The notes below the pieces were generated by a model, which saw only the letters and a program-made list of their open reading frames with translations, had not been told where the DNA came from and ran no database searches. From assembly GCA_023426425.1 (NCBI GenBank), contig JAFAAT010000305.1, forward strand, positions 1-5,350: a stretch of DNA of 5,350 nucleotides. The letters run 5' to 3'. The position numbers and the translations under genes are program-made. The stretch comes from Bacteroidota bacterium (GTDB lineage: Bacteria; Bacteroidota; Bacteroidia; Chitinophagales; Chitinophagaceae). Below, piece after piece: positions 1-5,350 of this stretch (within the stretch, counting starts at the first letter, position 1; every line of letters begins with the position of its first letter).

Positions 1-2
1 AA

Positions 3-164
3 TCCATACAGAACGAGTTTAACCATAAGCTCCAACTCAGGTACGAACTACCCATCATCTCCGGCCAGAACAACAAAGCCCCCGCAGGCGAAATCGACGA
101 CAGCCTCCATCGACTGCGACAACTCTACTACCGCCAGGAGCTGGAACGATACCGAAAAGGGTAA
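3..164 (+). CDS. C-terminal end of an unrecognised protein (5' end outside the window)
   Basis: An open frame enters from the left edge and ends at TAA 162-164, giving the last 53 residues of a protein. I chose this frame over the other open one (frame 1, open to a TGA at 184-186). Frame 1 gives a Ser/Thr-rich, low-complexity peptide, whereas this frame gives a balanced, charged sequence ending in an Arg/Tyr/Glu-rich, probably helical tail (LRQLYYRQELERYRKG). No family is recognisable from so short a piece. It does not resemble the C-terminus I would expect of KorA, the usual partner of the next gene. The 153-bp gap and the promoter candidate before korB suggest separate transcription. The reading frame is fairly well supported; the function is unknown. 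Confidence 0.55.
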   Translation, partial: SIQNEFNHKLQLRYELPIISGQNNKAPAGEIDDSLHRLRQLYYRQELERYRKG

Positions 165-192
165 CTATATCGAAACACTGGTGTGAAATCCA

Positions 193-221
193 GGGTGGGT
201 GCCTTCTTCACCTCCTCACCC
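193..221 (+). other. Weak stem-loop downstream of the first gene
   Basis: GGGTG (193-197) can pair with CACCC (217-221), and GGTG (198-201) with CACC (209-212). This makes a nine-pair hairpin with a 7-nt loop and a 4-nt bulge on the 3' side. It lies 28 bp past the stop of the upstream gene, where a transcription terminator could sit. No run of T follows, so it is not a canonical intrinsic terminator and may be fortuitous. Confidence 0.25.
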
Positions 222-294
222 TTAACTAAACCCTAAATTCTTCAGCCTTAGCTGATAAATTCCGTATTTCATCAATTACCTGCCATATAACCTG

Positions 295-302
295 TAATTT
301 TG
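295..302 (+). promoter_or_regulatory. Probable Bacteroidota -7 promoter box for korB
   Basis: TAATTTTG matches the Bacteroidota -7 consensus TAnnTTTG at every fixed position. No clear TTTG -33 box is seen at the expected distance; TTTC at 267-270 and TTA at 276-278 are the nearest weak candidates. Transcription would be expected to begin only a few bases downstream, leaving a leader of about 10 nt before the ATG at 318. The box also covers the upstream in-frame TTG at 300-302, which argues against that codon as the translation start. Confidence 0.5.
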
Positions 303-317
303 CGGCAGATTTTTGTT

Positions 318-1364
318 ATGAGTGAAGTTGCAACACCACTGACTGCCGCGGGCAGTACCCCCCTTACCGCCAAAGATTTCGCTACCGACCAGGAAGTGCG
401 CTGGTGCCCGGGCTGTGGTGACTATTCGATATTAAAACAAGTACAGACTATTCTCCCCCAGACAGGTATTCCTCGGGAGAATATCGTCATCATTTCCGGC
501 ATCGGCTGTAGCTCAAGGTTTCCATATTATATGAACACCTATGGCATGCACTCAATTCACGGTCGTGCCACAGCCATCGCGTCCGGACTAAAAGCCACTC
601 GTCCTGAACTGAGCGTCTGGATCGTCACCGGCGACGGCGACAGCCTCAGCATCGGCGGAAATCACACCATCCACCTGCTCAGAAGGAATTTCAATGTAAA
701 CATCCTCCTGTTCAATAATCAGATCTACGGCCTCACCAAAGGACAGTACTCCCCAACCTCCGAGGTGAATAAGGTGACCAAGTCCACCCCAATGGGTAGC
801 CTCGACCACCCTTTTAATCCCCTCGCCCTTGCACTGGGTGCCGATGCCTCATTTATCGCTCGCAGCATGGACCGCGATCCTAAGCACCTGCAACAGATGC
901 TCTTGAGATCACATGGCCATTATGGTGCTTCTTTGCTGGAAATCTACCAGAACTGTAACATCTTCAATGATGGCGCCTTCGAAATCTTCACCGAAAAAAG
1001 CAGTAAAGCCGATGAAGGACTCTTCCTCGAGCAGGGCCAGCCGCTGATATTCGGTGCCGATCGGAAAAAAGGAATTCGTCTCGATGGCTATAAGCCACAG
1101 GTGGTGAGTCTCGACCAATACAGCGCAGACGACCTTTGGATTCATGATGAGCGCGACTTCTTCAAAGCCCAGATTCTTACACGTTTCTTCGATAACCCTG
1201 CAGCAGAAGGACACTTCCCTCGACCATTCGGAGTTTTCTTCGAAACCGAAAGACCCACTTACGAGGACATGCTAAACATGCAGGTAGAAGAAGCAATCGC
1301 AACCAAAGGCCCCGGCGACCTCGACAAGCTACTCGCCGGCAAAGAAACCTGGGTCATCGAGTAA
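318..1364 (+). CDS. korB: 2-oxoacid:ferredoxin oxidoreductase, beta subunit (probably 2-oxoglutarate-specific, KorB)
   Basis: This 348-residue protein is the thiamine-diphosphate (ThDP) and Fe-S subunit of a cytoplasmic 2-oxoacid:ferredoxin oxidoreductase, which decarboxylates a 2-oxoacid (2-oxoglutarate is most likely) to its acyl-CoA while reducing ferredoxin. WCPGCGDYSIL near the N-terminus supplies Cys30 and Cys33, GIGCSSR supplies Cys64, and IYQNCNIFND supplies Cys213. These match the four [4Fe-4S] ligands known in the two-subunit archaeal-type enzymes. The ThDP/Mg motif runs from GDGD (105-108) through 25 residues after GDG to NN (133-134), followed by IYGLTKGQ. The start is placed at ATG 318 because an upstream TTG (300) lies inside the promoter box. 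There is no Shine-Dalgarno sequence. TPLTA occurs twice in the N-terminal extension (residues 6-10 and 14-18), before the conserved LTAKDFATDQEVRWCPGCG start. The catalytic partner KorA is not in the window. The family is certain; substrate preference is inferred. Confidence 0.95.
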   Translation: MSEVATPLTAAGSTPLTAKDFATDQEVRWCPGCGDYSILKQVQTILPQTGIPRENIVIISGIGCSSRFPYYMNTYGMHSIHGRATAIASGLKATRPELSVWIVTGDGDSLSIGGNHTIHLLRRNFNVNILLFNNQIYGLTKGQYSPTSEVNKVTKSTPMGSLDHPFNPLALALGADASFIARSMDRDPKHLQQMLLRSHGHYGASLLEIYQNCNIFNDGAFEIFTEKSSKADEGLFLEQGQPLIFGADRKKGIRLDGYKPQVVSLDQYSADDLWIHDERDFFKAQILTRFFDNPAAEGHFPRPFGVFFETERPTYEDMLNMQVEEAIATKGPGDLDKLLAGKETWVIE

Positions 1365-1392
1365 ACACCTTCGTATCTTCCTAAACAGCATA

Positions 1393-1434
1393 TAGCTGCT
1401 CCGGGCGCTGCGTCTTCCCCGCTTCCCGGAGCTA
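1393..1434 (+). repeat. GC-rich inverted repeat / stem-loop downstream of korB
   Basis: TAGCT (1393-1397) plus CCGGG (1401-1405) can pair with CCCGG (1425-1429) plus AGCTA (1430-1434), giving ten pairs with a GCT bulge on the 5' side. Alternatively GCTCCGGG (1398-1405) and CCCGGAGC (1425-1432) form an uninterrupted 8-bp stem. The 19-nt loop is C-rich. It starts 28 bp after the korB stop, so it could stabilise the korB transcript end or help termination, but no T-run follows. The large, structured loop also fits an interspersed REP-like element; whether it recurs in the genome cannot be seen here. Confidence 0.55.
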
Positions 1435-1473
1435 CACGTTTGCGCATATTGTAGTCTGTTAAATGGGTCCCTC

Positions 1474-1516
1474 TCGTCCCCGTCCCTCGTCCCTCGTCCC
1501 ACTCGTCGCTCGTCCC
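1474..1516. repeat. Degenerate tandem heptamer tract (TCGTCCC)
   Basis: The heptamer TCGTCCC occurs exactly at 1474-1480, 1487-1493, 1494-1500 and 1510-1516. A shortened copy (CGTCCC, 1481-1486) lies between the first two, and a diverged ACTCGTCGC segment (1501-1509) precedes the last. The second and third full copies abut directly. On the opposite strand the unit reads GGGACGA. This is a low-complexity simple-sequence array in non-coding DNA, probably generated by replication slippage; no function is evident from the sequence. Confidence 0.8.
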
Positions 1517-1517
1517 A

Positions 1518-1541
1518 CTAGCCTTCGCTCTAGCCTTCGCT
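1518..1541. repeat. Perfect 12-bp tandem duplication (CTAGCCTTCGCT x2)
   Basis: CTAGCCTTCGCT at 1518-1529 is repeated exactly at 1530-1541, and a further partial TTCGCC follows at 1542-1547. It lies directly after the TCGTCCC tract, so two different tandem units sit side by side. Copy number could vary between strains. Confidence 0.85.
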
Positions 1542-1664
1542 TTCGCCATGTTGCCTATCGTCCCTTAAAAGAAAACCCCGCAAGTCACACCCCCCTCATC
1601 ATTTCCACACCTAAAAATGAACTCGTTCTTTGTACTTTTACTAATCTCATCCTAACGGCAATCA

Positions 1665-3170
1665 TTGGCATCTCTCAAGAAACTCGCTGGTCAGACAATG
1701 TGGTATGGGCTCAGCTCCATCCTCGCCCGTTTTCTCAACTATCTCCTCACACCCTATCTCACAGCAAAGCTGCTCATGGGAGACTACGGAGAGATGAGCA
1801 TCATCTACGCTTTCCTCCCCTTTCTAAACGTCCTCTTCACCTATGGCATGGAAACAACCTACTTCCGCTATACAAACAAAGACGACGACCCAAAAAAGGT
1901 TTTCAATACCATCAGCCTTTCCATCATAACTTCCACCGCCTTACTCACCACAGCACTTCTTCTGAGCAGGGACGGACTGGCCCAGATGCTGCGACTGAGC
2001 GATCATCCGGAATTCATCACATGGACCATCTGGATCATCGCACTGGATGCGCTCACAGCTATCCCCTATGCAAAACTCCGTAACGACGGCAAGCCCAGAC
2101 TCTACGCCGCCATCCGCATCATCGGAATCCTGGTAAACATCGGCCTCGTATTCTTTTTCTATTCAGTCTTGCCTGGTCTTGCAATCAGCAACCCGGATTC
2201 TGTTTTTGCCTCATGGTATGACCCTCAGCTCGGAGCAGGCTACGTAATCCTTGCAAACCTGGTACAGTCGCTCATCACATTCATCCTGCTGTCAAAGGGA
2301 TTCTTCTCCGTACGCTTCAATGTAGACGGCAAGCTCTGGCGACAGATGATGATTTACGCATTGCCAATCATGGTGGCAGGTTTCGGCGGAATGATCAACG
2401 AGACTTTCGACAGGCTGATGCTCGCCTGGCTCGCCCCCGGAGGATCCGAAGAGGCCGCAAAAGCACAGGTAGGGATTTACTCGGCTTGTTATAAACTGTC
2501 TTTGCTAATCACTCTGTTCATCCAGGCATTCCGGATGGGTGCCGAGCCATTCTTCTTCCAGCAGGCAAAAGGCGAAGACGCTCCCAAAACCTACGCCCGG
2601 GTAATGAACTATTTCGTACTCGCAATTTGTATGATGTTCCTGTTTGTGGTGCTTTACCTCGACATCTGGAAGGAATTTATTCAGAATGAACAGATGTACG
2701 TCGGCCTTCACATCGTGCCTATACTGCTCATCGCAAACATGTGCCTTGGCGTCTACTACAATCTGTCTATCTGGTATAAGCTGTCGCACAGGACAACAGC
2801 AGGAGCGGTAATTACATTTATTGGCGCAGCTGTGACAGTGCTTATAAACTACCTGTTCATTCCTCAGTATGGCTTCACCGCCTGTGCCTGGGCCACCCTC
2901 GCCTGTTATGGATCTATGATGCTGATCTCCTACTTCTGGGGCCAGAAAGTATACCCGGTTCCCTATGCAACTGGGAGAATATTGAGGCATTTTGGAGCTG
3001 CACTATTGTTATATGCCCTACACCTCCTGATCGTGAGCTCCTCTGACAATACACTTGTCTATTATGCTTCGTCAACGGTTCTATTTGCAACTTACATCAT
3101 GTATGTCTTTTGGGCGGAGCGTTCTCTTATGCAGCTACTGCCACTCGGCCGAAACCGGCGTTCAGCGTAA
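1665..3170 (+). CDS. Polysaccharide/oligosaccharide flippase, Wzx-like (MOP superfamily)
   Basis: This 501-residue integral inner-membrane protein resembles the RfbX/Wzx group of the MOP exporter superfamily, which moves lipid-linked sugar units across the membrane for O-antigen, capsule or exopolysaccharide assembly. About 14 hydrophobic segments are visible, roughly at residues 12-32, 42-62, 85-102, 118-137, 148-168, 190-212, 228-245, 272-290, 313-332, 347-367, 377-399, 403-424, 438-457 and 464-483. Family-like stretches are LKKLAGQTMWYGLSSI near the start, NETFDRLML (245-253) and AFRMGAEPFFF (288-298). The length is normal. The frame is closed by TAA at 1653-1655. TTG 1665 is therefore preferred as start because it keeps the conserved N-terminus; the first ATG (1698) would remove 11 conserved residues. 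No glycosyltransferase genes are adjacent, so the cargo is unknown. The family is secure; the substrate is not. Confidence 0.9.
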   Translation: MASLKKLAGQTMWYGLSSILARFLNYLLTPYLTAKLLMGDYGEMSIIYAFLPFLNVLFTYGMETTYFRYTNKDDDPKKVFNTISLSIITSTALLTTALLLSRDGLAQMLRLSDHPEFITWTIWIIALDALTAIPYAKLRNDGKPRLYAAIRIIGILVNIGLVFFFYSVLPGLAISNPDSVFASWYDPQLGAGYVILANLVQSLITFILLSKGFFSVRFNVDGKLWRQMMIYALPIMVAGFGGMINETFDRLMLAWLAPGGSEEAAKAQVGIYSACYKLSLLITLFIQAFRMGAEPFFFQQAKGEDAPKTYARVMNYFVLAICMMFLFVVLYLDIWKEFIQNEQMYVGLHIVPILLIANMCLGVYYNLSIWYKLSHRTTAGAVITFIGAAVTVLINYLFIPQYGFTACAWATLACYGSMMLISYFWGQKVYPVPYATGRILRHFGAALLLYALHLLIVSSSDNTLVYYASSTVLFATYIMYVFWAERSLMQLLPLGRNRRSA

Positions 3171-3387
3171 CTCTTAGCCTTTTTTATAGATAATTGGCTT
3201 ATATTAGCAGACCTACGCGTACATCTTTCTCAAATGCGATCAGAAACTCTAAACTATTGTGCATTTTCCTGAATCCGGCTTCTGTCAAATGCAATGTTGC
3301 TCTGCCTAAATAATGTCGGCCACTAACTATGAACTTCCATATCTCCAACTGTTGCCATAACCAGCTACCACCTAAGCTCAAAACCTT
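3171..3387. other. 217-bp intergenic region without clear regulatory signals
   Basis: The gap opens with a six-T run (3180-3185) not preceded by a suitable hairpin, so termination of the flippase transcript is not demonstrated. The octamer TCAAATGC occurs at 3230-3237 and 3285-3292, with the inverted hexamer GCATTT between them (3261-3266). No TAnnTTTG box is visible before the next gene. A reverse-strand frame ending at 3199 is open through the whole gap, but it continues inside the 5' end of the next gene and is not called. Confidence 0.5.
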
Positions 3388-5316
3388 ATGAAGAATTTTA
3401 TCCTCACAGCCTCCATACTCATATACGCACCAGTTGCCTCTTCTCAGGATGTTCATGCTGATATCTTTCAGCAGTACAAAAACGAGAACGCAGTGGTATT
3501 GTTGAATAAAGAACACCTCGAAATCAACCTGCACAAAGGCGATCTCTCTGCTACCAGCAAGACAGAGCAGGAGATTTTGCTGCTCTCAGATCTTGCACCT
3601 GGCATTTACAACCAGGCAAGCGTACAGCATAGCTACTTTAACAAGCTCGCATCACTCGATGCTTATGCTTTAATCCCCGACCGAAAGGGATACAGGAAGC
3701 TTAAAATGAAGGAAACTAAAACGGTGAAGTCCACCACAGCCGGTATATTTTATGACGATGTGCACGAAACAGTCGTTACCTATGCCGGACTGGAGAAAGG
3801 AGCCAAAACTGTGCTCACCTATGAACTTGAGCACCGGGATCCTCATTTCTTGCCTGCTTTCCAATTCCACACCGGACTGCCTGTTGTTCATTCTGAGTTC
3901 AAGGTTACGGTGCCTAAAGATGTGGAGCTAGGCTGGCAGATTCAGGGATCAAACGATGCTGCCATCAAACCCACTATTGAAGAGTCAAGAGGAAAATTGG
4001 TTTATACCTGGACGGCAAGAGACCTCCCCCGGGTAAAGATCTATTCCAATGCCCCCAATCCCAGCTATTATCTTCCGCATCTCCTGGTCTACGTGAAAAG
4101 TTATAAGGTCCCCGGTCAGAAAGAACCTGCAAAGATCTTCGGTAGCGTAGATGAACTCTATAAATTCTACAGCTCCTTCGTCCGCAATCTAAACCAGGCA
4201 CCGAGCCCTGAGCTCAGCGACTTGGTAAAGAAAATAACTGCAGGACTCACCTCCGAAAAGGAAAAGGCTAAGGCCATCTACCAATGGGTACAGCAGAATA
4301 TTAAATACGTTGCTTTCGAAGACGGCATGGGAGGATTTATTCCTCGCCAGGCTCCGCTCGTCTATCAGAGAAGATATGGCGACTGTAAAGACATGAGTAG
4401 CTTGCTGGTCGCAATGTACAGAGAGGCAGGTATAGAAGCCTACTACACCTGGATCGGGACACGCCACAAACCTTACAGGTATGAAAAAACGCCTCTGCCT
4501 ATTGCGGACAACCACATGATCTGCACCATCAGGATAGGAGATGAATGGATTTTCACAGATGGTACGGATGCCTTGATACCATTCGGTTTTCCTCCCTCGG
4601 CAATACAAGGCAAAGAGGCATTGGTCGGACTGGACAGGAACAATTACAAGATCATAGATGTGCCGGTCATGGACGCTGCAAAGAATTTGTTTTATGACTC
4701 CACGAAGCTTAGTATCTCCGGCAGAGGTCTGACAGGTTCCGCTTACTTGAAATGGACAGGTTATGGAGCCTGGAGCTTACAGGATGCAATGAGATACAAG
4801 AATGAGAAAGAAAAAGCAGATGCGATGAAAAGCCTGTTCGCAAGAGGTAGCAACAAATTCACTCAGACCGACTTTGATTTTGCAGTCACGGATGACGACG
4901 CTAAAGAACTCACAGCATCGGCTGGCTTCAAGCTTGATGATTATGCCCAGCGCGCAGGCAAAGAGGTGTATCTGAACATGAACCTGCAGCGCACCTTTGA
5001 AGACTTTATTATAGAAGATGCTGAACGCACTGTGCCGATAGAAACTAATTTTCGGAAGAAAATTACCGAAGTGGTAGTACTTGAAATTCCCTCCGGATAT
5101 AAAGTCAACTACCTTCCCCCCGCAGCAAAACACAACGTAGAAAATTTATGGGGCTTCACGATGGACTATACCCAAAAAGGAAATGAAGTTCATCTCAGAA
5201 AAGAAATTACCCTCAACACCCTCTACATTCAGCCATCACGTTTTTCTGAACACAAAAAGCTGGTGAACGAATTAAAGAACCAATATAAAGAGTCAATAGT
5301 CCTTACCACAGAATAA
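3388..5316 (+). CDS. Secreted DUF3857 / transglutaminase-like / DUF3858 protein
   Basis: This 642-residue protein has the three-part layout common in Bacteroidota. A signal peptide (residues 1-20, hydrophobic core ILTASILIYAPVA, possible cleavage near SSQ-DV) directs it to the periplasm or cell surface; no lipobox Cys is seen. Residues about 50-230 look like DUF3857, about 280-395 like a transglutaminase/protease-like core, and about 545-635 like DUF3858. The core retains a plausible Cys-His-Asp triad: Cys333 in YGDCKDMSSLL, His376 in ADNHM and Asp391 in FTDGTD. It is therefore probably active, as a peptidase, cross-linker or amidase, although no substrate is established for this family. The ATG start is well placed for the signal peptide and lacks a Shine-Dalgarno sequence. 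The next gene begins 6 bp after the stop, suggesting an operon. Domain assignment is confident; the role is unknown. Confidence 0.92.
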   Translation: MKNFILTASILIYAPVASSQDVHADIFQQYKNENAVVLLNKEHLEINLHKGDLSATSKTEQEILLLSDLAPGIYNQASVQHSYFNKLASLDAYALIPDRKGYRKLKMKETKTVKSTTAGIFYDDVHETVVTYAGLEKGAKTVLTYELEHRDPHFLPAFQFHTGLPVVHSEFKVTVPKDVELGWQIQGSNDAAIKPTIEESRGKLVYTWTARDLPRVKIYSNAPNPSYYLPHLLVYVKSYKVPGQKEPAKIFGSVDELYKFYSSFVRNLNQAPSPELSDLVKKITAGLTSEKEKAKAIYQWVQQNIKYVAFEDGMGGFIPRQAPLVYQRRYGDCKDMSSLLVAMYREAGIEAYYTWIGTRHKPYRYEKTPLPIADNHMICTIRIGDEWIFTDGTDALIPFGFPPSAIQGKEALVGLDRNNYKIIDVPVMDAAKNLFYDSTKLSISGRGLTGSAYLKWTGYGAWSLQDAMRYKNEKEKADAMKSLFARGSNKFTQTDFDFAVTDDDAKELTASAGFKLDDYAQRAGKEVYLNMNLQRTFEDFIIEDAERTVPIETNFRKKITEVVVLEIPSGYKVNYLPPAAKHNVENLWGFTMDYTQKGNEVHLRKEITLNTLYIQPSRFSEHKKLVNELKNQYKESIVLTTE

Positions 5317-5322
5317 ACAAGT

Positions 5323-5350
5323 ATGAAACTAGTCTTTACAGGCCTTGCCC
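5323..5350 (+). CDS. Start of another gene, probably exported (3' end outside the window)
   Basis: An ATG 6 bp after the DUF3857 gene's stop opens a frame of nine complete codons (MKLVFTGLA) before the window ends. The Met-Lys start followed by hydrophobic residues resembles the beginning of a signal peptide. The tight spacing suggests co-transcription with the upstream gene. DUF3857-type genes are often found in adjacent pairs in Bacteroidota, so a second such protein is a reasonable guess, but nine residues cannot identify it. Confidence 0.5.

Larger units (their letters stand above)
1365..1664. other. 300-bp intergenic region with stem-loop and tandem repeats
   Basis: No credible gene lies between korB and the flippase gene. 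The longer open frames crossing it on either strand overlap the neighbouring genes out of frame and have repeat-driven, Arg/Ser/Pro-rich translations. The gap holds, in order, a GC-rich stem-loop (1393-1434), a TCGTCCC heptamer tract (1474-1516), a 12-bp tandem duplication (1518-1541), and about 120 bp of C-rich, otherwise featureless sequence before the flippase start. The last part includes a 12-codon ATG frame (1617-1655). No confident promoter is visible for the flippase gene. TACTTTTA (1633-1640) matches TAnnTTTG except at the last base but has no -33 partner. Confidence 0.7.

Noticed and set aside
300..317. Upstream in-frame TTG start for korB (six extra codons)
   Set aside because: The TTG lies within the TAATTTTG promoter box and would probably not be transcribed; ATG 318 gives a family-typical start.
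1474..1541. CRISPR-like array
   Set aside because: The repeats are 7 and 12 bp, directly abutting and without spacers, so this is simple tandem repetition.
1259..1549. 96-codon minus-strand open frame across the end of korB and the repeats
   Set aside because: It overlaps korB and its sequence is driven by the tandem repeats and the hairpin; no family features or promoter are seen.
1625..1640. Promoter for the flippase gene (GTTCTTTG or TACTTTTA)
   Set aside because: Each only partly matches TAnnTTTG and neither has a -33 element at the right distance.
1463..2083. 206-codon + strand open frame overlapping the flippase gene
   Set aside because: Its translation is Arg/Pro/His/Ser-rich, begins in the tandem repeats and overlaps a clear membrane protein gene in another frame.
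2505..2990. 161-codon minus-strand open frame inside the flippase gene
   Set aside because: It lies entirely antisense to a strongly supported gene and shows no recognisable domain.
3148..3185. Possible intrinsic terminator: GCCG-AAAC-CGGC hairpin plus T-run after the flippase
   Set aside because: The stem has only four pairs, lies inside the coding sequence, and is 20 bp from the T-run, too far for a canonical terminator.

Overview
The window looks like chromosomal DNA from a Bacteroidota bacterium, most likely the Chitinophagaceae or a close relative. This is inferred from three things: a Bacteroidota-type promoter box (TAnnTTTG) just before the first complete gene, no Shine-Dalgarno sequences ahead of the starts, and protein families typical of the phylum (a KorB-type ferredoxin oxidoreductase subunit, an LPS/O-antigen-type flippase, and a DUF3857-transglutaminase protein). 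All recognisable genes read on the + strand.

Layout: (1) positions 3-164 hold the C-terminal end of an unrecognised gene. (2) A 153-bp gap carries a weak stem-loop and a good promoter candidate. (3) Positions 318-1364 encode the beta subunit of a 2-oxoacid (probably 2-oxoglutarate):ferredoxin oxidoreductase, with all four expected Fe-S cysteines and the thiamine-diphosphate motif. (4) A 300-bp non-coding gap (1365-1664) holds a GC-rich stem-loop, a tract of repeated TCGTCCC heptamers and a perfect 12-bp tandem duplication. (5) Positions 1665-3170 encode a roughly 14-helix polysaccharide flippase that probably starts at TTG. (6) A 217-bp gap (3171-3387) has no clear promoter or terminator. (7) Positions 3388-5316 encode a secreted DUF3857/transglutaminase-like/DUF3858 protein. 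(8) The first nine codons of another gene begin 6 bp later and run off the window.

The genes do not form one pathway. KorB belongs to central carbon and electron metabolism, the flippase to surface glycan export, and the DUF3857 protein to an uncharacterised envelope function. Only the DUF3857 gene and the gene after it are spaced like an operon. I see no mobile element, CRISPR array, RNA gene or defence system. The least explained part is the repeat-rich gap at 1365-1664; I found no convincing new biological system.
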